A stretch of DNA of 64,000 bases from Pyrocephalus nanus. Taxonomy: Eukaryota > Chordata > Aves > Passeriformes > Tyrannidae. The notes under the pieces were generated by a model that did not search any database, was not told where the DNA came from, and saw nothing but the letters and a program-made list of their open reading frames with translations. This document shows positions 31,933 to 45,300 of this stretch, piece by piece. Numbering within the stretch: the stretch's first letter is position 1; each line of letters begins with the position of its first letter. The position numbers were made by a program, and so were the translations under genes. The stretch spans positions 31,381,501 through 31,445,500 of the forward strand of contig CM076268.1 of the NCBI GenBank assembly GCA_038380795.1. Reading direction: 5' to 3'.

Positions 31933-33778
31933 TGTCCTGTGCACATATTTCAAGAGAATTAACTCAAGTTGCAGTCATGGACCCTTCCCATTCCCTTTTC
32001 ACAAACATCTGTATGAATTTGTTTCGCTGAGCATCTGCTGAGAACAAATGCCAAAGTTGTGTTACCTGCCCTGAGTGCCCAATTTGACTTATGTGCAGGG
32101 GTGTGCCTGTACTTGTCGAATCCAGGGAGAGCTGAAGTGCCCTGTGATTTACCTTAATAATTAAAATCAAAGCCACACAGCTCAAATGAGGAATGTTTGA
32201 TCTTCAGAGCTTATAACGAACCCAGAGAAGAAACACCCCAGAAGCTATTCTATTGAATAAATTTAAATAATGCATTAATTTTAGAAAATAATTGCACATG
32301 AGCAAATGGCTAAGTTAATCAAAGTATTAATTTGTTCATCTCTTAGGGATATGTAAAAGCTTAAATAATGCGTAAATATCACATTTGGCATATGCAGACT
32401 TACCACAAAATATGAGTTATTTGTAGTGCACACACAGCTGAAGAGAGACTATACAAATATGTTCTAATGATGCTTGATGGGGGACCAATAATCAAATTTG
32501 GGAATGATATAGGGAACTGCACAATTCCAGTTTTGGTGAATCAGTTAGTGTGTATTTCCCTTGAGACCAAGCTCTTTGTGGAGACTCCCAGTGCACTAAA
32601 TGCATGGAGACCTGCTGGTGACATGCAGCCTTTTGGCAAAATTTCCTGCAGTTTTTCTTGCAGGTGATTTCGGAAGTTATGACCTGAACTCGGTGTGGCC
32701 CTATAGCACGTGTAGGCCTGTTGGCAGAGGTTTGGGGCTGGTGTCAGACGCTGGCAGCCTTTGCTGTGGTTTGGACACCCCTCACAGCCCAGCAGGGTTT
32801 GCACCCTCGCTGCAGCTGCACTGGGTGCTGGTGTCGTGCCTGTGCAAATGACAGCACAGACAGTGGGTATTTAACGTTGGAGTTAATGCACCTCTGCTCC
32901 TACTGTGCCTGCTTTGTGCGTGTGATCTATTCATGGGCAGAAGTACTGTGTTCTTTCCTAGACTGACAGGAGATTTTCACTGCTTACAATGAACCAGTCT
33001 TGATCTGATTTAGCTATTTCTATCCTGGCATGTGGCAGTGGTGTGGTGTATTAACAGTCTCACAGCAGTCTTCAGTGAGTTCAGTGAAATTAATGTGGGT
33101 ATTAGTCAAATACTGGCTGACAATTTTCTTAGGCTGGGCTCTGACAAGAGTTGTGCTTGGGAAATTATGATTTTGTTGTTTCATTTCACTTAATATTGAT
33201 GTGTGTGGCGATATAAAAAGTCGTTCTTTTTTAGAGTAGGTTCTTTATCCTGACTCAGTCAGAGACTGTAGTCTGGTATTTGTATTAAATATTGTATCAA
33301 GTGATTTGCAGTAGCTGTGGGGTTTAGTGGGATGAGAGCTATTTGTTTTTACACAGAAACCCGTGGCTCCTTTTGTTGGGGCTTTGAATTGCTTTCATAC
33401 TCCATTCTCACAGGAGAAATGCAAATGCTGCTGAAAAATTATATTTTGATTATAGACAAAGGTAGCAGAAAAGCCTTACAGAAGAAGTTAGGTTTGTCTG
33501 CTTTTTGCCAGATTTTTTTTTGAAGTGTAGGAATTATGTTCCACTGCCCTCCTGCTGAGGAAGCACGGATGAGAAATGCAACTGTGCAGACAGTGTTGGC
33601 CTTGGTCCTTAGTGGTCCAGCCCTGTAGGAAGCTACAGAAGGGTCACCCCAGGGACAGCAGGACCTTTCAGAGATTTTGAGTGGGATGTGGGAAAAGCAG
33701 ACTGTGAATGTGCTGAGCATGGAGAAGTCAGGACGTGATGTGTGAGCCCAGACTAGCAGAGATGCTGTGGCAGCTCCC
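31933..33778. other. Intergenic, AT-rich block at 32230-32430
   Basis: No gene was recognised. The 32230-32430 segment is AT-rich, with several ATTAAT and TAATTG words, and might be a weak conserved-element candidate. The rest is featureless. Confidence 0.5.
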
Positions 33779-33792
33779 TCACCAGGGGGCTG
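33779..33792 (+). promoter_or_regulatory. Candidate CTCF binding motif
   Basis: TCACCAGGGGGCTG contains a perfect central CACCAGGGGGC of the CTCF consensus, with mismatches only at flanking positions 1 and 13. It points right, opposite to the candidate at 15174. Sequence match only. Confidence 0.35.
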
Positions 33793-36604
33793 TGTCTGAG
33801 CAGGGTAAGGAGGGAAGCGGCTGATGTGCCTGCTCAGGGCTGCTTTTTGCCATCAGCAGGAGCAGCAGACTCCAAACTGGAGCTCCCTGCAGCTTCCCCT
33901 TTATTTTGGTGGTGGTTCTCACTTCTTTCCCAGCCCCACTGGGGCTGGGGAAAACTCCCTGTGGCCTCACCATGCTCCCTGCACACATGTTCTTATGTTC
34001 CTTCTTAGTTCATTTATCATAACTCATTAAAGTAAATTCATGGAATTAATGCTGTTCTCCTCTAGCAGGGGTGACCCTGTCCTTCAGCAAGGCTGTGCTT
34101 GCTGGTGGCACGTGACACTGTCTGGATGGGATGCTGGTTACTTCCCTGACTTGCCTGGCTTTCTTCATCATGGAAGCTCCTGAAATATGCACCCTTTGGA
34201 TTTCACTGTCACCAGGTAATCTGATAAGTATAACAGATGGCTGCCAAAATTCAAGTGGGGCCCTTGAAGTTGATAGGAGTATATTACATTATGGGCTGAC
34301 CTGTTGCACCTTGGGTTATTTCCTTGCTCATGCAAAACAGCTCTTTTATTCTGTCCTTCTTCAGCTCCTGAAGAAAAGCAGGTAGAAGTAATCAGTGAAT
34401 TAAGTGGTAGAAAAAGGGCCTTTCTAGCCAGTTGAAAGACATGCAAGCTCCATTTCATCTTGGCTTATAAATCAGCAGTAGAAAAGTGCTGTAGTCTACC
34501 TTTCTTGTTATCTTGTGCATTAAGAACAGGAAGCAGTGCATTTAATGTTATATACTTAAATGTGCTGGCATTTACCTATTTAGCCATGTTTACTAGAGTA
34601 ATTACAAGTCAGATTAAGTGTGATGCTTGCTGACCTTTAAGGAAGGGCCCAAAACAAAAGGCAAAATAAGTTATATAAATGTTAGGCAGCACAACTCAAC
34701 TACTTGCCACAATCTCAGTATTTATTCATATAAGAAAAGTAAAAGACTTGATGCAGACAAAAGGTATTCTGATAGGTCCCAGTAAAAATTTCAGATAAAG
34801 TGACTTGAAAAGAAAAAAATCCAATGTAATTTTCTTCTGTGATAGCTGGGGGGGAAAGGTTACAATCCTCCAATTACAATTTTGAAACTACAGAATAATC
34901 AGTGCTTGCAGCAGAAGTAGGATTCTCTTGATATTTTTCAATTGTGACTCAGCCGTTAAGCCCAGATTTACTTAAATACAAGTTTGTTATTTAAATGTGA
35001 AAGTAATTTATGGTAGCATAAGATAGAAATTGGAACTTAAAATATTCATACTGGCTATTTATCTACTAGTTGTCTCCCATGGAAGCAATTAATTTGAGCA
35101 CTTGGGTATTTTCATGCATTCTGCGGGGTTGATTTTATACAATTTACTTGAAGAAGTGGTTTATTTCCAAATTACACCTCATACACTGTAGAAATTTCCC
35201 CAAAGTGGCATTGCTGGCATTGCCTGTTGAAGGCACCGATGGAGAGCCTGAATTCCTGCCCTGCCCAGTGGCTGCCTCAGGCCCTCCCTGGCATGAGCAA
35301 AAATCAGAGGATTTTCACGCGGTTTTGCAGCTGGAGGCCCCTCCACTCCCAGTTTTGGGGCAGTTTGTGCTCATGGCTGAGTGTGAAAACTAGGCAGTTT
35401 GGGCAGCTGGAGAAACTGCTCCTGCTTTTCCGTTGGGCTGAGGTTGGGGAGCAGGCAATTACCCTCTGAAGACGGATATTGGCAAACTTTGGCAGCTTTG
35501 GGATGACCCTCTTCCAAAATGGAAAAATTACCCCAGGTGTCAGCATTGCCACAAGTGCTCTCCTGAGTCTTTCCTTGTCATCTGACTTGGTTATGGAAGT
35601 TTGCTTGGTTTTGTCTCTCTCCCCTGAGCATCCATATGTATGAGAGAGATTTTATTAGTTTTCCTCCATCAAATGCAGAGTCGGATCCTGTGCATGTGGG
35701 TGCCCTTTGCTTTCATAGCACGGTGACAAAAGCAAACATTTTGGCTGGTCAACAGAACTATCATGCGGGTTTTAACTTTAATATTACTTTTAGGCTGTTT
35801 TCCCCACACTGCTTGAGGTGGGCTGTAATTTCTTCTTCCCTTTTCCCAGGAACACTGGAACCGCTCTGTCACTGATTTCACTGGTGTCATCTCTCTCCCG
35901 AAGGAAAAGGTATGGTTGATTCTCCTCTAGATGAGAGTCAACTCCCATCCCACTCCTGACTGTGCAGAGCTGTGTATGCTCACCCTGGCATTTTGGAGAC
36001 TCTCCTCTGTGGCCAGTTACATTTCCATGGTGCTATCCGATATCTTTCCAGAACTGTGTTGCTTTTCCACCTGTGTTTCCACTGAGGCTCAGCTGAGGAA
36101 AGACAATGAGCTGTGGGACAGCATGCTGACCTGGAGTAGCTATATATATGACGTACAGGTCTCAGGGTCTCTTCTTTTTTTATCAGGCAGAATCCTCTCA
36201 TTTCTCAAAAATACTCAATAATAAAAAATTACTTTAGATTGCTTGAATGTTACACTTTCTCAATTACTGTTTGTAAAAAATTACTGTTTGTAAAAAAGCT
36301 GGGTTCAGTGATGCCCACTGGTAGTAGCTTGCAATACAATTTGAAAACTCGCTCTGTAATATACCTCTTGCTTGTCATTTTTATTTTGTTGCTCATTCTG
36401 GGTGTGCTGTTCTGTCTAAACACCACAGCTGAAGATTATGGGCATTGCAGTAGCAAAGCCTAGCAATTATATCCTCTCTCCTGTGCCAGCCTGGAAGCTA
36501 ATCCCCGTGTCTCTTTGTTCTCTTCCTTTGTTCCCTAGTAGAAAGGAAAATTTCCCTGGCCTTTCACCTTGGCTTTACATTTTAGAAGTTCTACATGTTT
36601 TTCT
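33793..36604. other. Intergenic; AT-rich unique block 34480-35140
   Basis: No exon was recognised. The 34480-35140 segment is AT-rich, non-repetitive and stop-dense, and includes AGAGTAATTACAAGTC. It could be conserved regulatory DNA. A perfect tandem duplication of 17 bp (TTACTGTTTGTAAAAAA) lies at 36264-36297. Confidence 0.5.
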
Positions 36605-37010
36605 AAAGATGGACAGAGTTTTCCATAGGGGACAGACACCACATTATGTCTGTGGGGTGGCCCAAAACCAGACTCGAGAGATAGAGGCTAAGATAGAGCC
36701 CTTTCCTTGGGCAAAGGGCTGTCATTTGCTTTCAGGAGCCCAGTGCTGAAATTGCCAGTCTGACTTCCGAAATTGAATATGGATGAAGATTCCTCCTAGA
36801 AAAAAGGTGACTGGACAGAAAGCTCTTGCTGCCCATGGAGTGCCCAGGGTAGCCCACAACCTGCCACTGACACCCAAAGGTTAGAGGCTTTCTTTCCTTG
36901 GGGAAAAGGGAGTCCTTTGCTTTCATGAGCCCAGTGCTGAAATAGCCAGTTTGAGTCCAAAAATTGAATGGGGACCAAGATTTCTCCCAGTCCAAAGGTG
37001 GCAGGATTTG
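36605..37010. repeat. Diverged tandem duplication, period about 191 bp
   Basis: CAGTGCTGAAAT at 36741 recurs at 36932. Matched words on both sides (GGCCCAAAACC with AGCCCACAACC, TTAGAGGCT, TTTGCTTTCA, AAATTGAAT) extend the similarity through nearly two full units with substitutions and indels. No known satellite was recognised. Confidence 0.75.
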
Positions 37011-40000
37011 TCCTGAGGCAGACACTGGATTAATATATTTCACATGAATTTAGAAGCACGTGTAGAGAGGGAGAGCAGATCAATGTTTAATTATGCAAAT
37101 AGTCTTACAGGCTTTAATATTAAACTGGAATAAACCTGTCCTGACAGCTGCACTGGGGACAGGCAGTGAGTGAGCTGCTGTGCTGGGGTGCTGGGTTAGC
37201 AAGGGGGACATGGTGAATTGGGTGCAGGGGGTCAGGGTCTGGCTGGCAGCTCCTGGCATCACTGCAAAGCTGCCCCAGGGGCCGAGCTACACTCAGCTCC
37301 CACTCACAAAGGCAGAGATGAAGTTTCTGGGTGAAAACTTGGTATAGCTGGGTCTGGCTATAGCATAGCTTTGTACAGTGCTGTTATTTAGAGCTCTCGG
37401 TGTTAGTTCAGGCTCTGCTTGGCTCACCTGATGTGGATTTATGAAGACACTTATCTTCAGTGCTCTGCTGGCAGATGTGGCTGCAGTGACTTGCATGGTG
37501 AGGTATTGCACTCTGACAAGCCTTTGTTTGCTTGAGCATTTTAATGATGAACTCATTTAATTGTGCTGGACTTGATGAGCTTGTGTGGGAATCCAGCTAC
37601 AAAATTTCCTCTTGGTGGGAGCTTCACCAGGAGAGTGGGAATTATCTCCCTTCCTTGCAGGGCTTCCCTGCAGTTTGTCAGCACTGTCCATGGAGCCATG
37701 AAGCTTTCTGGAGGGTGCAGATATGGATGCACAAGTGTTGGGGTGATGCAAGAAAACTGCACTCAATTGCCAATCTTGACCTGCTTAAAAATCTTGTTGC
37801 TCTTTACTCTCTAATATGGCACTTTTTCTGTTTTAATTCAAACCTTCATAGTGCCATTCACACCTCTGTTCATTTTATGCACCCACTTCAGCTTCCCTAT
37901 GTCCCCAAGTTGCTGCTGAGCCCCAGGAGAAAGGAGACTCAGAAGTGTGTGCCTCCTGGCAGGGATGAGGCTATTTGACTATTTGGGCATGTTCAAATCT
38001 GGAGGAAAGGTAAAAGCTTCACACTGCAAAGAAGTTTTTAGGAAACACACGTGTATATTTTTCTATTTACTCTCCTTTTCCCCATCAGGTGGTGCCCCCA
38101 GTCCCTGGTGCTTGTGTCTGGTACAGAGGCAAAGCACATGGTTAATATAGCTGGTGTGTTTCTCTTAAAGTGGTGGTGAAGCTTTCTGGGTGTCCCTTTC
38201 CTGTGCCCATTTTTGGGACCTTTTCTGCTTTTGGGTTGTTTTCACTGTTTTGTTTTTATACCCTGCTGGATCCACCTGTGGGTGAGCAGAATTGCTCATC
38301 TGTGAGCTCTTCTGGGGGACATGGTAGGGAGGGCACATTTCTGATACCCTGCTTGCCTGGTGGTTGTGTTCAGCACGGCTCTTACCTTGCATTGTTAAGA
38401 TAATGGAGGAGGAAGAGGAATATTGCCTGCTGCTGTGTTAGATTAGGTAATGATTTTCTAGCTCTCACAAGCTCTATCAGGTTTGTTTCGGTGCCCACAC
38501 AGTGCCTTGATTCGCTATCAAAAGAAAGTCTTGAATTATGCAAAGACTAAGCTACATGTAGCAAAGCTACTGCTGAGCATGGTTTTACACTGCCTCTACT
38601 GAATATTCATGGCAATCAAAGATCACAGCTTTGCTTGCTGGAATTAGAATATTTTTTTAGTTGCTTGGACAATTCCAAACCTGCACACTATGTATTGATA
38701 CAAATATCAAATAGCTCTGTTACCTCTCCTAAAGCAGCATTTTTTTATGCAGTGGACAGAGGAAATGAAAACACGAGTTATGATAGGATTCTGCTTACAA
38801 AACCAGGCACTTCAAAATGTTAATTTTTATTCTTTGTCTTTGGTCTTAATACGGTTCAAAGCCAGAAGATGAGTGAAGGCATTCCTGTACCAAAAACTGA
38901 TATAATGGAGTTTAATTGCCATCTACCACGTTTCTGAGATGTTTATTATAAGAAGAGCTGTCATGAGGTGCATGGTGGAAAATATTTGTCAGTGCAGATT
39001 TGTAGACCTGTCTCATGCTTACACACTTGCTCAGGGTGGGGGAGAGGCTTGTGTCTGATTGAGAAGGGGATGGTTAGAAATGAAGCAGTGCTAGTATTTG
39101 CCTATCTGCTTTTATGATATGCTAAGGTACCTGCTTTTCCATTTGGGGTCTGCATGCTTTATGTGTAGGGTTTTACAGTAGGGAGAAAAGGTAATTGAAA
39201 ACATTTTTGGGCTGTGACAATGAGCTCTTCCCTTTAACAGAATCATGTTTTGTTGTTTTCCCTCTCAGCTTGCTGACAAGATGATAAAAGGTAGCCTGGT
39301 GTGTATGCCTTGATAAAACAGGAGCTTTCCTTCCAAAGGTAGGTAGATAATTTAAAAATGCTCTGCTTGAGAATGAGAGGACAGGGTGTTGTAGCTCTAA
39401 CATGCTGATACAGGGAGAGGGATTGATCTCTGATCAGGGAGTGGTTTAGGGGCAGGCAGGATGTGAAACTGGATTTCTGTTTAGCCTCAGGTGCAGGACA
39501 GTCTCAGAGGTGCCAGGGAAGTCACTGCTGAAATCACTGCTCCTGACCCTGACTGGGGTGCCAACACTAGGGAGCAGCTGCAAAGGAAGGGCTTGAAGGG
39601 GCCTCCAAGGACAGGAGGGGATCACCTATTAATTTAGGGGATTTTGATCTTTCTGGTGGTTTTGTGCTTAGTGGCATCCCAGCAAAGTATAGAGAGCAGC
39701 ATTGGCAGTCAGTTCCCTTGCTGTTGTTGAGGAAAGGTGAGATGTGAAGAAGAATGAGGGATTACATTTTTTTCTGATGCTTGGTGGTGACTGGAAGCTT
39801 AGACTGCAACTCCACCTCATCAGCAGAGGAGGAGAGAAGGTGAGGAAGGATAGTTAGTGGTGCAAGCATATGGAGAAAGCAGAGAGGAGAAGAAGAGAGA
39901 AGGGATTAACAGATGGGAGGTAGAAATGCAGTGAGTGAGCCGGATGGGGAGGAAAAGCCTTTCTGCCAGACACATCCCCTTTTCTGTTCCTGGGAGAGGC

Positions 40001-42333
40001 TGTTTCCCAGCGAGGTGCTCGGGTACCTGCAGGTGGCAGCTGCAACACAGGAGATGGAGTTTGCCAGGCCTCCATCAGCAAAATAAAGACCAGTATGAAT
40101 TCAAGGGGAGAAAACAGCCACATTTCTCAGGCTAGGTTTGCAGGCTGGGTCTGTCTGTGCTGCTGGCTGCCTGCTGTAAAAGGGCTTCCAGACAACAGAA
40201 ATGCTGACAAACCAGGGGCTGTGGCTGTGAGGACTTTGTGGTGCTCCTCTGTCATGGTTTAGTAGGTGCCAGGAAGGAACTACTGCTATACCCACATAAT
40301 GTAGTTAAAACAGCTGAGGAAGATGAGTATCAGGCACTGCTTCCCAGCTGACTCATGGCTGTAGCATGGAGAATGAGGCCTTGAGAACTATAAATGCTTA
40401 CAGCAAAGACCCTGCCAGTTTTCTCTGTTCAAACCTAAATCCTTCCAGCCAGCAACTGGGTGCAGCATAGCCCTGTTGATGGTTGCAGTGCTGGGCCCAG
40501 GCAGTGAAAGAGCCATGATTGCTTGGAAAAGTCCTTAGGGGAAAAAAGGTTAAATACTCGAATAGGACAGTGGCAAGAGCTGTTAACTGAAAAATCAGCA
40601 AAGGGTATGATGAGCGAAGGATGACCTGGCAAACCCTTTCTCTCATCCCACTATCATCTCTCTTTTTTCCTCTTTACTGCTCTGCTTTTATGTTCCCTTT
40701 GGGATCATGAAGACAACAGGCAATCAGGCAAGGCTTTGCAGGGAAGATTAGGAATAAGTGTTATATTTTGGGGTTTTGTGGGGGTTTTGGTAGCATAATA
40801 GAACAATGCCAGAGCATTTTTTTTCAAAACCAACCCAATCGTTGTTGCTGTGAATTACAGGACATATAAGTAAAGTGGTCTGATTGCTGCACTTTATGTA
40901 TGATGCATTTGAATGCATTTAAACACATACTGACAGTGCAAACTCTGTCCATCCAGATTAGGTTTGAACCCCAGCACACCTTTTAGGCCACCTTTAGGGC
41001 TGAGGGCTCGTAAACTCAGCTGCTGTACTTGGTTGTTCACAGAACTTCGTTTAGAGCACTGGTAAGGGCAAACACCTCTCTCCAGTCATCTCTCCTGCTT
41101 CAAAGAGCAAGAAATCAGGCAACTGTTGGCTTTGTAACTTGTGATGGTTAGAAACGCCACACGTGTTTCTGTATCCTGAAGAAGTTAACAGTAAAAGTCA
41201 CTCTGGTGCTTCCTGGTTTGAGAGGTGAGTTTGGGCAGACCTGCAGAGCTGCCTTACGTATTCCTGTATGGCTCTGAGAGCAAATGTCAGAGAGAAGCAG
41301 AGCTCAGTTTTTTGGGTTTCTTGAAAGCTTTAAGTGTCTTCCAATATCCTGAATTTATAGCTGTTTGGAAAGGATGCAGCAGAGCAGAGCAAGCTGGGGA
41401 ACTCCTGCTGGAGACAGAAATTTGCCTTCTAGTAGTAGGCACAAGCTTTTGCTGCTGCTGCTGGCAAGGAGCTCACAGCCTCTGTTATTTGATGGTTGAA
41501 AGCATCTTACAGCTGTTTAAACTTAGAGCAGCTTGAGAGGAAAGCAGCAGAGTGGAACACACTGTTTGTACGGCTGGTGTGAGCCTGTGTGAACATGGGC
41601 TCTGTGCCCCTGAGGGATTTGTCATCTCTGGGGCTGCCCACCAGTGCTTGGCTCATCCCAGCAATGCTGAGCTGCAGCACTGGGATTTGAGCAGTGAACA
41701 ACGTGATCATAAAAACAACAGCTCTAAGTAGAGGACTTGGAAAGCATTGGAAAATGCTTTTGGAAAATGAGGAAGCAGAAACACAATCAGAAATGATTTC
41801 CTCCGGAATAAAGATGTGCCAAGGAACTGTTCTTCCCTGAAATATTAGCCCTGAGGAACTCCTGCCGAGGGCTGAAGATGTAGCTGTCAAGTGAAATGAG
41901 CGTGACTAGATGTGAGACAGTCTCCGTGCTGCAGGTGTGTGTGCGCGTGTCCCTCAGGAGTCAGGACATGTCCATTGGGCACAACAGATAACAGCCAAAG
42001 GCTTATGTAAGTATGGAGTGGTGCCTAGGATGAGCTTAGCTAGAGCATCTTGGAAGCAAAAGCATGCTCTGTAAGAACAGATCTTAACTGAGATTTTGAT
42101 TCCTTGGACTCACCACAGTGGAAGTGGCTTTAGAGGAAGGACATAGGGGTTGTTTTTCTGTTGGGAACACAATTCTCTGTCGACACATGGAGCAAAATGC
42201 GGGGTCTTGGCATTTCCTCATGTTTATACCGGTCTGCTGCTTCAGAATAAAATTCTGCTCTGTACAGCACTTAGGCTTTAAACCTTTGCAAACATACAGC
42301 AGTGCTTGAAAAAAAACAACACAACAAACAACA
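37011..42333. other. Intergenic, nothing recognised
   Basis: Several short open frames on both strands lack motifs or splice context. A polypurine stretch lies at about 39870-39905 and a short CTG run near 41450. No exon, RNA gene or identifiable transposon was found. Confidence 0.55.
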
Positions 42334-42361
42334 AAAAACTACACAGTAACATGTAGTTTTT
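42334..42361. repeat. Short perfect foldback
   Basis: AAAAACTACA (42334-42343) and TGTAGTTTTT (42352-42361) form a 10-bp perfect stem with an 8-nt loop, just after an AAC-rich stretch. Confidence 0.8.
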
Positions 42362-45300
42362 CCAGTATACTTTGAGAGCTGGCCAGCATGCATTTCTAGT
42401 GTTTTTGAGCTCTTTATGGATCAGAGGTTCCAGAGATGGATTTGATTTTAAATTAGGCTGAGGGTTTTTTTATGCACGTGGCCTAAGAAACTTGAATTTA
42501 AAGCAAGTACGACACTGCAGCACCACAGTGAATTAATGAGGCCTGGAAGCACCTCCAGGGAGCATTGTTCTTCCACCATTCTCCTGTACAAAAGACTCCT
42601 CTGATGAGGAGAGAAGCATGGAAGCTTTTGCAGTGGCCTTGGTGCCTTCTCTGTGAGGAAAGGGGGTTCAGGGTGCTGGGAAAAGGTTCTTTAAGGAATG
42701 TCCAGTACTTACTGGTTTTGCTGACTCTCATGACTTTACTGGCATTCGGTGCCAATGCCACAGCTCCTGGGGAAATCTGAGTAACCTGTGAGTGTCAAGA
42801 GTATGAGCATCTCTTGGGCTCATGATCCTGTGGTAAAGGGGAAAGCCAGGGATGAGTCACAACTGCAAGTTAAAGAAGCAACACTGGGAGGGTTAGAGAG
42901 GGAAGAATACATTTCCCAAAAACATTTTTTGATGTTTAATGACTTGATCTGAGACCACTGTTTTGATGACACTCTTGCTGATAAGTCCAAAATGAGATTT
43001 TTGTTTTCATTGAGGGTTTGACTTAGGTGCAGTTAGTGTTCTGCTATAACTCTTAAATCAGTCCTCTCTTCTGGCCAGTTTTTCTCTGTTTTGTCTCTGC
43101 TACTGAGCTCATTTTCTTTTCTCAAATGTGGTATAAAATTTGTATGTACTTCCTGAAACTTTAAAGATTTAATAGTGTCTTGTGGAGTGCTGTTCAGCTG
43201 ATATGTGCATGGCACAGAGGAATTAAAGGGTAAAAGTTCTTTTGGAGGTGCTGAGGGTTATGATCCTGTTGAAAGATTCGTGAGAAATTCAGCTACAAGT
43301 TTGTCAGAATCCATAAAACTTGCCAAGACTGTGAGTATGTGATTGTGATGTCTGGGCTTTGGTGTTGACTAAGCACAGTGCAAATACTGGTGGGTACAAA
43401 AGCTGGAAACAAGAGGTTAGGTATAAGAAACACAAACCGAGCCAAAATCCAAGATGATGGAAGAGAAAGAAGTGTCCTGCCAAATATACCTCTTTACTTG
43501 TTCACTGACAGAAAAGTCACCTTCCAGAAGAGATTATCTTCCCAGGTGCAACTATGAGAAGAAACCAAATTATTGAACCAAAAGCATATGCATATTGTGG
43601 GCTTATAATGATTGTATTAAGTATAAAATATACAAAAAGTTGGAATTGATGCTGTATTTCCAGCTGATTGTAGATTGTCTCTCTTCCAAAGATATTGTTG
43701 TTTACCTGCCAAGTACTAATAGCACTTAAATATTATTTGATCTTTAAAATCAGATATTTGAATTGGAGGTAAAGGCTCAGAACCATGAGGATTTCACTGC
43801 TGGCAAACTCCATTGGTGCTGAAGGAGCCAACTGCTTTTTGGTCTGAGGGTGCAGGTAAAGGTACTCTGTGGTTATCAGAGATGGTTCAGACTGAGACAT
43901 TGCCTGACTCTTCATTATCTCAGAGTTGTGTTGAGTATCAGCAGCAGGCAGGGAAGGGGTTTCTTGTGTCCCTGTCTGAGATGCAAAACTGTGATTTCTG
44001 CTCTCTGCCCCACGGACTTGCCCATGCAGGTGGCTAGATGGGAGCTTTTCCCTCTGCAGAAATCTGGGATTTGCAGAGAATAGCACTTCCACAGCCTTGT
44101 TTTCAGGTTTAGGCAGATCTGGCTTCATTCTTCAAGGGAGCCAAAAAGGCCTTCCTGCTGGGGAAGGTTAACATTGCAGCAATGTGTCGCTGATGTCCTG
44201 AGGTCAGTGATTGTACTCATGCTGAGTGAAGGACCCTTGGGTTGAAGATGTTCTGCTTTTTGCCCCTTCTGCCACCCCTCTGAAGAGCTGATAGAAGAAA
44301 GGAGAAAAGGGTTTGGACCTGCTTCAGTGCAGTAATGGGTTACTGAGAAGCAGCAGTACCAGGGAGCATGACTGCAATTTTCTCCTGCATATTTGGCTGA
44401 AGATCAACAGTGTGCTTCTGTGAATGGGAACATCCTTGATTAAAATGACATGACTGTTGGTGCCAAATTACAGTGGTGTCTTGCAGTACTGGTAGCTCAA
44501 ATCTATCTTTTCTTGTTAACCTAAAGTTTAAACTCTGAGAAGACTGTAGGAGTTTAAAAATCACCCCCTGCAACCTATGCAGACTTTGAGCTACGAGTCA
44601 GACAGAGAGAAGAACAAAGAAAATGCATATTTACTTTTCATTCATGCCTTTTTTTTAAATCCAGCTGGAAGAGCTCTGTACAGCTTTAAATGCTGTTGCA
44701 TCTCATTTGTAGTTGAATATAAGCTGATGGTAATAGATTAGGTGTCAGGTATCTTGTGAGAGCAACTACCTGGCAATGACATATTATTAGCAGCAGTTTA
44801 AATGATTGCACTTGTTCCAGAACAAAAGGTGGAGTTCTATCTATTTTTAACTAGCATTTCTGAACTATCTGACTGGAGGTTAGTGCTGGGGGGAGGCCTT
44901 AAAAGTAATACAAGTTTTCTTCATGATGATCATTAGGGTGTGGTGGCTGAGGGAACATCACAGCATTTGGGGACCATGGTGGCCCCTGTGCCTGAGGATG
45001 GTGTATGTACATAGACAGGTTTATCTGGGGTGTTCCTACAAATTCCCGGGACAGGAATGCACCCAGGGCCAGGGACTTTAAGCACTGTTGCCTGAAGGTT
45101 TGCTGGGACCACAGTGCCCATGAGAGCAGGAACAGAGGCACAGGGAGGAGGAACATTTAGCAGTATTTAGCAGGGACTCTCACCAAACCAGATGATCCCT
45201 GGCTTCTCCAATAATTTGCAGGGGATCTACTTCCACAGATGTCTCTGGCGTTGTCAGTGAGCCCCCTGGGAGCAGATTATGGGAAATAAAAGCCCATAAT

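Noticed and set aside
40252..40320. TGTCATGGTTTAG, resembling the start of some avian LTRs
   Set aside because: No matching CA end, target duplication or LTR body was found downstream.
45258..45275. GAGCCCCCTGGGAGC as a CTCF site
   Set aside because: It has the G-rich half of the motif but lacks the CCAC/YAG part, so it is too weak to annotate.
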